DNA of 64,000 nucleotides from Luteibacter sp. dw_328 (GCF_018449605.1 NZ_JAAVUW010000009.1:1-64000), one strand, 5' to 3'; positions 54,661 to 62,774 are shown, numbered from the stretch's first letter. Program-made: numbers and translations. Notes: a model not told the origin generated them from the letters alone.

Positions 54661-55416
54661 ATGCTGACCACTCACCGAAAGCAGGCCATCCTCGCCGCGC
54701 TCAAGCGCGACGGCCAGGTCGTCGCCAAAACGCTGAGCGAATCGTTCGGCGTCTCCGAGGACACACTACGCCGGGATCTTCGCGAGCTGGCGGCGGAGGG
54801 ACGCTTGCAGCGCGTGCATGGCGGCGCGCTCCCGGCCTCGGCCGCCGTCGGCGATATGGTGCAGCGGCAGGACATCGGCACCGACGCCAAACGGGCGATC
54901 GCGATGCGGGCCGCCGCCATGATCCTGCCCGGGCAGGTCGTGATCCTGGACGGGGGAACCACATGCGTGCAGCTCGCGCGCTGCCTGCCTCCCACCCTGG
55001 CAATCACCGTCGTGACGCACAGCCCGAGCGTGGCGGTCGAGCTTGCGGCGCACCCCCTCGTGGACGTGCTGCTGATCGGCGGCCGGCTCTTCAAGCACTC
55101 GATGGTCGCCGTGGGCGCCTCGGCCGTCGAAGCCATGGCGCATATCCGGGCGGACGTCTATTTCATGGGCGTCACCGGTGTCCATCCGACCGCAGGGCTC
55201 AGCACGGGTGACCTCGAAGAGGCTTACGTGAAGCGTGCCCTCGCCGCCCGCGCTGCCGAGGTCGTCGTGCTGGCCTCGACAGAGAAGCTCGGCGCCGCGT
55301 CGCCCTACGTGATTGCCGACGTCGACACGGTGAGCAGCATCGTCGTCGACAGCGGCGCGCCTGAAGCGATCCGTCGTCAGCTCCGTGCGCGGGGTGTGGA
55401 CATCGTGGTCGCTTGA
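54661..55416 (+). CDS. DeoR-family transcriptional regulator
   Basis: 251 residues: an N-terminal DeoR HTH (RKQAILAALKRDGQVVAKTLSESFGVSEDTLRRDLRELAAEGRLQRVHGGAL) and a C-terminal sugar-phosphate sensor (DeoRC) with ILDGGTTCVQLAR and the lysine-containing SLASTEKLG-like segment (LASTEKLGAASPY). The ATG begins 3 nt after the second operator-like repeat without a Shine-Dalgarno, so a leaderless or weakly translated, self-limited regulator is possible. Confidence 0.9.
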   Translation: MLTTHRKQAILAALKRDGQVVAKTLSESFGVSEDTLRRDLRELAAEGRLQRVHGGALPASAAVGDMVQRQDIGTDAKRAIAMRAAAMILPGQVVILDGGTTCVQLARCLPPTLAITVVTHSPSVAVELAAHPLVDVLLIGGRLFKHSMVAVGASAVEAMAHIRADVYFMGVTGVHPTAGLSTGDLEEAYVKRALAARAAEVVVLASTEKLGAASPYVIADVDTVSSIVVDSGAPEAIRRQLRARGVDIVVA

Positions 55417-55481
55417 GCGGATGTACCGACCCGCTTCCGGGCGAGGCATAATCGGCGATTGTCTATCGAAGGACGCGCATC

Positions 55482-56612
55482 ATGGCAATCGAAAGTTCGC
55501 AGCGGATTGTCATCGCTGGCGGCGGCATCGCCGGCCTGGCGACATGGCGCGCGTTGAAGCAACGGGGCATCGAATCCCTCGTGGTCGAACGCCGGCCCGT
55601 CGCAGCCGATGGTGGCCTGGCTATCAACCTGCCGGGCAATGCCATGGCGGCGCTCGAGCAGCTTGGCCTCGGCACGGACATCGCGCGGTTGGGCTACCCC
55701 GTACGCAAGCGCGAGTACCGTTCGCGGGACGATCGCCTGCTTGCCGCGATCGATGAAGACGCGTTCTGGGGAGAGTCGCTCCGTCCCCGCGCCGTCCGTC
55801 GCGCCGACCTCATGACGATGCTCAGCACCGGCCTGGAAGCCTCCAGCCTCAGGGCGGACCGCGCCATCGCCTCGGTCGTCCAGGACGCGTCGGCCGCTCA
55901 TGTCCGCCTCGACAACGGCGAGGATCTGTCCGCCCGCCTGCTGGTAGGCGCGGACGGCGTACGCTCCACGGTACGACAGGCGGTCATGGGAGCATCGCAG
56001 CCCTCCGCGGCACACATCGCCTCCGCCAGCTGGCGCTTCATGGCACCCAATCCCGGCGTCGACGGCTGGACCGCGTGGACAGGTGAGCACGGCACCATCC
56101 TGCTGCTTCCCGTGGATGAGACGACGGTCTACGGCTGGGTCGCCGTGAGCTCCCCGAACGTCGCAGGCGACGACCTCAAGCAGCTGGACCACGCGTTCCG
56201 CAACTTCCCCGAGCGGGTACGCAAGGCACTCGCCTGGGCGCTGGCTCATCCGGAGTCGCTGTACCACTCGCCGATCGAGGAAGTGCGCCTTTCCCGTTGG
56301 CACGAAGGCCGCGTGATCCTTCTCGGCGACGCGGCACACGCCACGGCGCCTGTCTGGGCCGAGGGCGCTGCCCTGGCGATGGAGGATGCGCTTGCCCTCG
56401 CCGCTTTCGTTGCCGAGACCGACGATGTCGCAGCCGTCGGGCGCCGCTTCGAACAAGCGCGCCAGCCGCGCGTGGCGCATGTGCAGGCCATGACCGATCG
56501 CCTGTCGAAGTCGGCGCGACTGCCCTATCCGCTTCGCCGCTTCATCATGCCCTTCGTCGTCCCGCGCAGCTATCGGGCCACTTACTCGCCGCTCAAGCCG
56601 ACCGACGCCTGA
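55482..56612 (+). CDS. FAD-dependent monooxygenase (UbiH/salicylate hydroxylase-like)
   Basis: 376 residues: the Rossmann motif IVIAGGGIAGLATWRALKQRG at residues 9-29, VGADGVRSTVRQAV, and GDAAHATAPVWAEGAALAMEDALAL binding FAD. It is a single-component class A hydroxylase with unknown substrate. It follows the DeoR gene by 65 nt on the same strand and is a possible target. Convergent with the membrane protein gene at 56622. Confidence 0.87.
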   Translation: MAIESSQRIVIAGGGIAGLATWRALKQRGIESLVVERRPVAADGGLAINLPGNAMAALEQLGLGTDIARLGYPVRKREYRSRDDRLLAAIDEDAFWGESLRPRAVRRADLMTMLSTGLEASSLRADRAIASVVQDASAAHVRLDNGEDLSARLLVGADGVRSTVRQAVMGASQPSAAHIASASWRFMAPNPGVDGWTAWTGEHGTILLLPVDETTVYGWVAVSSPNVAGDDLKQLDHAFRNFPERVRKALAWALAHPESLYHSPIEEVRLSRWHEGRVILLGDAAHATAPVWAEGAALAMEDALALAAFVAETDDVAAVGRRFEQARQPRVAHVQAMTDRLSKSARLPYPLRRFIMPFVVPRSYRATYSPLKPTDA

Positions 56613-56621
56613 GCGGACGAC

Positions 56622-57296
56622 TCACCGCACGCCGGCGACCACCAGATACAGCCCGACGATCACACCCGTGGCCAGAAGATTGGCGGCCGAGGCCGTGGCC
56701 ACGGCTTTCCACCACGAGATCTTCAGGATCCGCACGTAGATGGCCGTCTGCGCCCAGGCGTACCAGAGGCAACTGAGGAGCAGCAGCGCCCCGCCCAGCA
56801 GGATCCAATGACCTTTCGCGAAGGTCATGACGGTCGACGCAACGGCGAGGCCAAGGGCGAACGGCGCGAGCAGGTAGCAGTGGATATAGAACGGCTTCCG
56901 GAGCGAGTCACGGTTCGTCGGCTGGCGCTGATGCCTGAGCATGCTCATGGCACCGAACAACCCGAAGAAGCAGAACACGACGCTGCGCGTCGCGATGACC
57001 ATCTGCTCTGAGGAGAACAGCTCCTTACCCAGCACGGTGTCGATCGTCGAGGTGCCGTTCCGCGTACCCAGTTCGACAAGGTGCGCGAGGACGATCGTCA
57101 GGATCAGCATCAGCGGCGGGCTCACCATCTCGGTGAACTGCTCGTCCCGGGGCTGTTTCAGCTGCTCACCGGTGTAGACCGCGACGGCGACCGGGCGGGT
57201 GAGCGTCCTCCATAGCGCGCGTGGATAGAACACCAACCAGCCCATGATCTCGTAGAGGAACTCTTCGAGCGACTGCAGAATGCGCATGAAGTCCAT
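56622..57296 (-). CDS. Multi-pass membrane protein of unknown function
   Basis: 224 residues with five hydrophobic segments: LMLILTIVLAHLVEL, SVVFCFFGLFGAMSM, LLAPFALGLAVASTVMT, WILLGGALLLLSCLWYAW and AANLLATGVIVGLYLVVAG. The N-terminal ~60 residues are amphipathic and cytoplasmic. I do not recognise the family; the layout is reminiscent of Yip1-type permease-like proteins. Confidence 0.65.
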   Translation of the reverse strand: MDFMRILQSLEEFLYEIMGWLVFYPRALWRTLTRPVAVAVYTGEQLKQPRDEQFTEMVSPPLMLILTIVLAHLVELGTRNGTSTIDTVLGKELFSSEQMVIATRSVVFCFFGLFGAMSMLRHQRQPTNRDSLRKPFYIHCYLLAPFALGLAVASTVMTFAKGHWILLGGALLLLSCLWYAWAQTAIYVRILKISWWKAVATASAANLLATGVIVGLYLVVAGVR

Positions 57297-57403
57297 CGGA
57301 CACCCTCGCCTGACTTGCCGGAACAGTGGCTCGGACTGTACCGCTATGCCGGCCTGCGCGTTCCGATATAAAGTCGCCAGGCACTGACAGGGGAGCGCGC
57401 ACG

Positions 57404-58207
57404 ATGCGGGCAGGTCGCAGGTGGATAGCTGGCATAGCCGGCCTGTTTTTTATCGTGGCCGCCGCAGCGCAGATGCCGCCGGAGCCGACGACGAAGGGCG
57501 ACTATGGGAACGGCGAGGATTTCCGTTTGACCCCGATCGTGGCCAAGGACGGAGCCGGCAAGCCGATCACCGATATTCCCGCGTTCGAGCTGGGGTTTCG
57601 CGACACCGATGGCGCCTGGACCGAAGGCGGTCCGCCCGTTCCGTTTACCGGCGTCATTCCCGACGCACTTCGCGGCAGGGTCATGCTGGTGCTCGATGGT
57701 GACTGGTCCCTGGTGCCGCGCGGCTGGAAGATGTCGTACGCCATGCTCACCTCGGACACGACCCTCGCCGTGGGCTATGAGGCTCCGGGCGGCAAAGCGT
57801 CCGGGTGGATGAACTCGGGCATGGTCGTTTGCGCCGGTTGCGCCCTGGAGTACGCGGCGCCCTACTTCCCCCGGTCGATGCAGGATTGGCGTGCCGATGC
57901 CGACGAGGATTGGCCGCGGCCTCGCGCCGAGCATTCTCCACTCCACCTCTCCCGCCCGGACGGATGCACCGTCGTCTTCGACTACCAGATGCCGCACTCA
58001 CCGCCGGTCCATGAATGGATGAACTACATCGGTGTCCGATATGGCGTGCTGCTCTCGTTCGAGATCGCCATGCCCGACGCCGACAAGGACCTGCGTGACC
58101 TGATCTTTGCAGATCACACGAGTGATCATCAGAAGTGCGTGGTGCGACAGGATCGCGTCAAAGGAAAACACCATGGCAGAAGTCGCAGACGAAGTACTGC
58201 TGCGTGA
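57404..58207 (+). CDS. Secreted protein (DUF4850-like), C-terminus probably frameshifted
   Basis: 267 residues as read: a signal peptide (IAGIAGLFFIVAAAAQ), then MLVLDGDWSLVPRGWKMSYAML and CAGCALEYAAPYFP, which resemble my recollection of DUF4850 proteins. GGGGAG precedes ATG 57404. The last residues are arginine-rich and not protein-like, while the -1 frame continues from about 58168 to a TAG at 58282-58284 with good coding character (KYCCVNDIGADRTEPLVVEG). One A missing from the run near 58165-58168 would explain it. The true gene may be 57404-58284. Confidence 0.65.
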   Translation: MRAGRRWIAGIAGLFFIVAAAAQMPPEPTTKGDYGNGEDFRLTPIVAKDGAGKPITDIPAFELGFRDTDGAWTEGGPPVPFTGVIPDALRGRVMLVLDGDWSLVPRGWKMSYAMLTSDTTLAVGYEAPGGKASGWMNSGMVVCAGCALEYAAPYFPRSMQDWRADADEDWPRPRAEHSPLHLSRPDGCTVVFDYQMPHSPPVHEWMNYIGVRYGVLLSFEIAMPDADKDLRDLIFADHTSDHQKCVVRQDRVKGKHHGRSRRRSTAA

Positions 58208-58352
58208 ACGACATCGGTGCGGACCGCACGGAGCCATTGGTCGTCGAGGGCATCACCTGCAATCTGGTCGCCGACGCAACGTAGCCAGAGACCGATCGCG
58301 TCCGATGGGCGTTCGACAGAGGGGCGGGCGCGGGTTAAGATTAATCGGTAAA

Positions 58353-58368
58353 CGTTTATATATAAACG
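58353..58368. promoter_or_regulatory. 16-bp palindrome CGTTTATATATAAACG
   Basis: A perfect AT-rich palindrome is flanked by ATCGGT (58344-58349) and ACCGAT (58373-58378), which extend the dyad with one base of asymmetry. It lies 11 bp before the ATG of the ParC-antitoxin-like gene, in a position to act as its autoregulatory operator. Confidence 0.65.
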
Positions 58369-58378
58369 GGTGACCGAT

Positions 58379-58891
58379 ATGGCTGAACCGATCAAGCTCG
58401 AAAACCTGCGCGATCTCATTTCTATGGGCGCCGTGAAGACGGCGACCATCCTCGGCCAGAAAGGCGGCTTTGCCGTGTTGGCGAGCACGGGATTGCAGGA
58501 ACGCATCCTGGCGAACAAGGTAGGTCAGGTGAAAATGTTCGCGACGACGGACACCGCCGTGAAGGAGCTGGCGCGACTGGGCCTGTCTTCCTTCCTCGTA
58601 GACATCTCTCACTACGAGAAAGGGCTGCTCCGCGCGCCGCGAACCGATGTGACCGAACGCGCCAAGCGCGCCGCTGCCGCACTGGAACACGAGCAATGGT
58701 TCCGAGCACAGGTCGATGAAGCCATACAGCAGGAAGAGTCGGGTGTTGCTACTTTGCACGCTCACGACGACGTGTGGGCGGAAGTGAAGAAGGCCACCGC
58801 GGCAACGCTCGCCCGGAGGAACACGGGTCCAGCGGCGCGCGCCCCGCGAAATACCGCCGCACCGTCGCGGGGGCGAAAGAAAGGATTGTAA
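58379..58891 (+). CDS. ParC-like protein fused to a type II antitoxin-like tail
   Basis: 170 residues. Residues 1-83 (IKLENLRDLISMGAVKTATILGQKGGFAVL...) resemble ParC partition-associated proteins that often sit beside ParE-type toxins. Residues 85-147 (TERAKRAAAALEHEQWFRAQVDEAIQ...AHDDVWAEVKKAT) have the helix-helix signature of RelE/ParE-family antitoxins. The C-terminus is basic and disordered. No toxin ORF follows before the next gene. A start at GTG 58370 is possible but would overlap the palindrome. Confidence 0.62.
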   Translation: MAEPIKLENLRDLISMGAVKTATILGQKGGFAVLASTGLQERILANKVGQVKMFATTDTAVKELARLGLSSFLVDISHYEKGLLRAPRTDVTERAKRAAAALEHEQWFRAQVDEAIQQEESGVATLHAHDDVWAEVKKATAATLARRNTGPAARAPRNTAAPSRGRKKGL

Positions 58892-58946
58892 GAGTGGCGC
58901 TGATGCAAAGATCTATCGCGTGCTTCCGTCGGCGAAAATGAAGGTA

Positions 58947-59020
58947 TCCCGCCCGAGAATCCTAGGTGGGCTCCTCCGGTGGTCGTGAGCTAGAGTAGGT
59001 TCGATTCCACCGGGGCGGGA
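58947..59020 (+). ncRNA. Candidate structured RNA leader (nested stems)
   Basis: An outer stem TCCCGCC / GGCGGGA (58947-58953 with 59014-59020) encloses an inner stem CCGGTGG / CCACCGG (58976-58982 with 59007-59013); an alternative GCTC / GAGC stem pairs 58970-58973 with 58987-58990. The structure ends 23 nt before ATG 59044. It contains a T-loop-like GGTTCGATTCC but no full tRNA cloverleaf. It could be a cis-acting leader of the downstream gene. Confidence 0.35.
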
Positions 59021-59043
59021 GTGACAAGCGTGGCGGGATTCCG

Positions 59044-60264
59044 ATGGACTCGCTGATCACCGCAGCGGCGCGGGCCCTCGCCGCGGGCGATCCCTTGGGT
59101 GCCTTGAAACGGGTCGCCTTGCGCGACGACGCGCCTGCCCTCGCCCTCCGCGGGATCGCCATGGCGCAGTTGGGTGATTTCGCCAAGGCGAAGGTGCTCG
59201 TCCGGCGCGCCGCCCGGGCCTTCGGATCGAAAGAGTCCATCGCTCGCGCCCGTTGCGTGGTGGCCGACGCAGAGATCGCCCTCGCATCGCGTGACCTGGG
59301 ATGGCCGACCGAGACGCTCGACGCCGCACGGATAACCCTCGAAAACCACGGCGATCGCACGAACGCCGCGCATGCACGCTATCTGGAAAGCAGGCGATGG
59401 CTTCTCATCGGCCGGCTCGACGAGGCCGAGCGTGCCCTCGCAACGCTGGCCCTGGACACCCTGCCGCCTGCCTTGATGACTGCATGCGAACTCGTGACCG
59501 CCGGGGTGGCGATGCATCGCCTGCGCGCAGGCGATGCGCGTGCCGCCCTTTCGCGCGCCGAGTGCGGAGCACGTCTCGCGGGAATCCCCGCACTCATCGC
59601 GGAAGTCGAGAGTGCATGGCTCACGCTCGACACGCCCGTGGCTCGTCTGCTGGCGCGTGGCTCGGAGAGAAACCTTCTGCTCGATGATGTCGAAGCCTTG
59701 ATGGCCTCGCACGGCCTCATCATCGATGCCTGCCGAAACATCGTGCGCCACGCAGGCGTCTTCACCTCCCTGGCGACACGACCCGTCCTGTTCTCTCTTG
59801 CGCGTGCGTTGGCGGAAGGCTGGCCCGCCGATGTTCCTCGCGAGGCGCTGATCGCCCTGGTGTTTCGTACGAAGCATCCGGATGACTCCCATCGCGCGCG
59901 GTTGCGCGTAGAGATCGGTCGGTTGCGTGACCTGCTGCGACCGCTCGCCGACGTGGAAGCGACGCCACGTGGCTTCATCCTGATACCGCGCGACGCCGAC
60001 GAGGTGGTCGTGCTGGCCCGTCCCGTCGAGGAAGTGCACGCCAGCCTGCTCGCCTTCCTGGCTGACGGTGAGGCCTGGTCGAGCTCGGCCCTCGCGCTCG
60101 CGCTCGATACCAGCCAACGGAATGTGCAGCGCGGCCTCGAGTCGCTTCACGCGTCGGGCAAGGTGCAATCGTTCGGGCGCGGGCGGGCGCGCCGGTGGAT
60201 CGCGCCACCCATGCCGGGATTCACGACGAGCTTGTTACTCACCACCCCGCTACCGGGTGACTAG
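59044..60264 (+). CDS. Helical-repeat protein with two C-terminal winged-helix/HTH segments
   Basis: 406 residues, cytoplasmic. Residues 1-200 are TPR-like alpha-helical repeats (ALALRGIAMAQLGDFAKAKVLVRRA; AHARYLESRRWLLIGRLDEAERAL). Residues ~260-325 look like an OmpR/SARP-type winged helix (EALIALVFRTKHPDDSHRARLRVEIGRLRDLLRPLA...GFILIP), and ~340-390 a second wHTH (ALALDTSQRNVQRGLESLHASGKVQSFGRGRARRW). This domain set suggests a transcription regulator with the sensor at the N-terminus; its targets are unknown. Confidence 0.65.
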   Translation: MDSLITAAARALAAGDPLGALKRVALRDDAPALALRGIAMAQLGDFAKAKVLVRRAARAFGSKESIARARCVVADAEIALASRDLGWPTETLDAARITLENHGDRTNAAHARYLESRRWLLIGRLDEAERALATLALDTLPPALMTACELVTAGVAMHRLRAGDARAALSRAECGARLAGIPALIAEVESAWLTLDTPVARLLARGSERNLLLDDVEALMASHGLIIDACRNIVRHAGVFTSLATRPVLFSLARALAEGWPADVPREALIALVFRTKHPDDSHRARLRVEIGRLRDLLRPLADVEATPRGFILIPRDADEVVVLARPVEEVHASLLAFLADGEAWSSSALALALDTSQRNVQRGLESLHASGKVQSFGRGRARRWIAPPMPGFTTSLLLTTPLPGD

Positions 60265-60273
60265 GATGAGCCC

Positions 60274-60906
60274 ATGAAGACGAAAACAGCTCAACTCATA
60301 CGCGAATACGGTCCCTTCCCGGGTGTCGACAAAGTCGCCGGCGTGACGTTCGACGGCAAGCAAGTGTGGCTCGCCTCCGGCGACCATTTGCGAGCCCTCG
60401 ACCCCGACAGTGGCGAGATCGTGCGATCGATCGATGTGATGGCGCATGCCGGCACCGCGTTCGACGGCACGCATCTCTTCCAGATTGCCGAGGACCGCAT
60501 CCAGAAGGTCGACCCGAAAACCGGCGAAGTACTGGCCTCGATCCCGGCGCCCGGTAACGGTGGCGACTCCGGCATGGCATGGGCCGAGGGCACGCTATGG
60601 GTCGGCGAATACCGCAACCGGAAGATCCATCAGGTCGACCCCGAGACCGGCGCCGTGCTTCGCAGCATCGACTCCAATCGCTTCGTCACGGGCGTCACCT
60701 GGGTCGACGGCGAGTTATGGCACGCCACCTGGGAAGACGATGTCAGTGAGTTGCGGCATGTCGACCCTCGATCCGGCGAGGTACTCGAGAGCCTGGACAT
60801 GCCGACCGGGGCGCACGTGTCCGGCCTCGAATCCGACGGGAAGGACGGCTTCTTCTGCGGTGGCGGCAACAGCGCCGTGGTTCGGGCGGTGAAGCGCCCG
60901 CGATAA
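60274..60906 (+). CDS. Beta-propeller (glutamine-cyclotransferase/PQQ-like repeat) protein
   Basis: 210 residues made of repeated ~40-residue blades (HLRALDPDSGEIVRSIDV, RIQKVDPKTGEVLASIPA, KIHQVDPETGAVLRSIDS, ELRHVDPRSGEVLESLDM). No signal peptide. Such short propellers are often annotated as glutamine cyclotransferase-like, but the catalytic residues cannot be checked here. AGGAT precedes the ATG; it starts 9 bp after the regulator at 59044, which may control it. Confidence 0.7.
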   Translation: MKTKTAQLIREYGPFPGVDKVAGVTFDGKQVWLASGDHLRALDPDSGEIVRSIDVMAHAGTAFDGTHLFQIAEDRIQKVDPKTGEVLASIPAPGNGGDSGMAWAEGTLWVGEYRNRKIHQVDPETGAVLRSIDSNRFVTGVTWVDGELWHATWEDDVSELRHVDPRSGEVLESLDMPTGAHVSGLESDGKDGFFCGGGNSAVVRAVKRPR

Positions 60907-60916
60907 CCTCCGGGCG

Positions 60917-61828
60917 CTAGGCGCCGGCGTCCAGCTCCGCGGCGATGAAGTCGACGAAGGTCCGCGCCGCCATGCGCGTGGCACGGCCCAACGGGAAGTA
61001 CGCATGGACCGGCAAGTCGGCCATCTTCCACTCCGGCAGCAGCTGCGTGAGCGCACCACGGTCGAACTCCCGGCGGCAGGCCCATGAGGTGGTCGAGGTA
61101 ATGCCGAGGCCACCCACCGCTGCCGCCAGCGCCCCTTCCGTGTCATTCGTGGAGACGTTCGGCTGCACGTCGATCGAGGTCGATTCGCCATCGCGCTCGA
61201 ACTGCCACGAGGTCACGGCCATGCCTGCCGGCCCACGAACGATGCGATGGCTCACGAGATCCTCGGGCCGCTGCGGCGTGCCGCAACGAGCCAGGTAGGT
61301 CGGCGAGGCGACGATGACACGATGCATCTTGCCGATCAGCCGGGCGGTACCACCCGAGTCGGGAAGAGGCCCCACGCGGATACCGACGTCCACCGCCTCG
61401 CGGACCATGTCCTGGCGCTTGTCGTCGAGCAGCAACTCGACCTGGAGCGAAGGGTGGCGCTCGGTGAAAGTGGACAGCCGCGGGATCACCACGCGAATGG
61501 CCAGCGTCGACGGCATGCCGACCCGCAGCACACCACGCAGCTCACCGGTCTCGCGCACGCTGTTCTCGGCATCCTCAATGGCCGCAAGGATCGGCTCCAT
61601 GCGCGCAAGAAATTCCAGGCCAGCCTCGGTCGGCAGGACGGCGCGGGTGGTCCGCGATAGCAGGCGCACGCCGAGGCTGGCTTCCAGCTCGGCCACCATG
61701 CGCGAGACCTGCGATTGCGCCAGGCCACTCTCGCGCGCGGCCGCGGAAAAGCTGCCGAGCCGGGCGACGCGGGTATAGAGCCGGAACGTAAGGATGTCCT
61801 TCAAGCGGCCCCCGGCATTTATGCTCAA
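60917..61828 (-). CDS. LysR-family transcriptional regulator
   Basis: 303 residues: an N-terminal LysR wHTH (FRLYTRVARLGSFSAAARESGLAQSQVSRMVAELEASLGVRLLSRTTRAV) and a periplasmic-binding-protein-like effector domain. The only in-frame start is TTG 61828 (an upstream in-frame TAG excludes extension), which overlaps phased ATGCT/AGCAT half-sites. It is divergent from the borosin methyltransferase, 109 bp apart, so it is a candidate regulator of that cluster, though its family is generic. Confidence 0.9.
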   Translation of the reverse strand: MSINAGGRLKDILTFRLYTRVARLGSFSAAARESGLAQSQVSRMVAELEASLGVRLLSRTTRAVLPTEAGLEFLARMEPILAAIEDAENSVRETGELRGVLRVGMPSTLAIRVVIPRLSTFTERHPSLQVELLLDDKRQDMVREAVDVGIRVGPLPDSGGTARLIGKMHRVIVASPTYLARCGTPQRPEDLVSHRIVRGPAGMAVTSWQFERDGESTSIDVQPNVSTNDTEGALAAAVGGLGITSTTSWACRREFDRGALTQLLPEWKMADLPVHAYFPLGRATRMAARTFVDFIAAELDAGA

Positions 61829-61842
61829 CCAGCATGGATGCT
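61821..61842. promoter_or_regulatory. LysR-box-like phased half-sites ATGCT-N5-AGCAT-GG-ATGCT
   Basis: ATGCT (61821-61825), AGCAT (61831-61835) and ATGCT (61838-61842) alternate in orientation. The first pair contains T-N11-A as expected for LysR boxes. They straddle the TTG start of the LysR gene, about 96-117 bp upstream of the borosin methyltransferase start. Confidence 0.5.
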
Positions 61843-61937
61843 AGCGGGCGCACGTCCGCCTTGCCAAGTCGAATATGCAATTTCGGCAAGGGCGAACGAG
61901 CGTGCTTCTGTCGCAGAACTTCGCCTACTATCACAAG

Positions 61938-62774
61938 ATGAACACACCTCTCGTGGCACCTCCGAAGGATACGCGCCAAGGCAGCCTCGCCGTCGTCGGC
62001 ATGGGCATGACCCTGGGTTCCCATCTCACCCCGCTGTCGCGCAGCCACATCGAACAGGCTGACGTGATCTTTGCCGGGCTCTCCGACAACATCGTCGAGC
62101 AGTGGCTCCAGCGCATGAACGCCGACGTGCGTAGCCTGCAGCCCTATTACAAGGAAGGTAAGTCGCGCCGGAAGACCTACGAGGAATGGGTCGACCTGAT
62201 GATGACCGAAGTCCGCGCGGGCAAGCGCGTCTGCGGCGTCTTCTATGGCCACCCGGGCATCTTCGCCTGGTCGCCGCACAAGGTCATCGAAGTCGCCCGT
62301 GCCGAAGGCTTCCAGGCTCACATGGAACCGGGCATCTCCGCCGAAGACTGCCTCTACGCCGACCTGGGTATCGACCCGGGCACCGTCGGCTGCCAGCACT
62401 TCGAAGCCGGCCAGATTCTTTTCTATGAACGCCGCATCGATCCCAGCGGTTATCTCGTCCTGTGGCAGGTCGGCCTGGTCGGCGATCGTTCGCTCGCCCG
62501 CTTCACCACCAGCGGCGCCTACCGCCAGGTGCTGGTCGACGTGCTGAGCAAGGACTACCCGCTGGATCACGAGATCATTCTGTACCGCGCGGTCACCCTG
62601 CCGATCCAGAAGCCGCGCATCCGCCGCATCGCCCTGCGCGACCTGCCGTTTGTGGACGTGCCGACCGAAGAGACGGTGATCCTGCCGCCGGCCGCCACGC
62701 TCAAGCCCAACCACGAAATCCGCGAGCGCCTGGCTGCGCTGGACAAGCTGGAAAAAGAAGCATCCGTGGCATAA
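61938..62774 (+). CDS. Split-borosin alpha-N-methyltransferase (SonM/OphMA-like SAM methylase)
   Basis: 278 residues of the tetrapyrrole-methylase fold. It should iteratively N-methylate backbone amides of the precursor peptides that follow. The N-terminal SAM strand is SLAVVGMGMTLGSH. Y71, R77 and Y81 (YKEGKSRRKTY) and Y103 (VFYGHPGIF) match OphMA Y66, R72, Y76 and Y98 with a constant offset of five. Unlike fungal OphMA, no core peptide is fused at the C-terminus. ATG 61938 is preferred; an ATG at 61875 adds 21 unconserved residues. A TACTAT -10 ends 7 nt before ATG 61938, so the mRNA may be leaderless. Confidence 0.9.
   Translation: MNTPLVAPPKDTRQGSLAVVGMGMTLGSHLTPLSRSHIEQADVIFAGLSDNIVEQWLQRMNADVRSLQPYYKEGKSRRKTYEEWVDLMMTEVRAGKRVCGVFYGHPGIFAWSPHKVIEVARAEGFQAHMEPGISAEDCLYADLGIDPGTVGCQHFEAGQILFYERRIDPSGYLVLWQVGLVGDRSLARFTTSGAYRQVLVDVLSKDYPLDHEIILYRAVTLPIQKPRIRRIALRDLPFVDVPTEETVILPPAATLKPNHEIRERLAALDKLEKEASVA

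Noticed and set aside
58107-58373. 88-codon open frame with a good-looking start at 58173
   Set aside because: Its product is arginine- and glycine-rich in the manner of shadow frames, while the frame one base away gives natural protein sequence up to 58284; it is explained by the frameshifted C-terminus of the upstream gene.
58994-59024. tRNA-like T-loop GGTTCGATTCC next to a GC-rich stem
   Set aside because: The five-base T-stem does not pair, and no D-arm or anticodon arm of normal geometry can be drawn; reported only as a structured RNA candidate.
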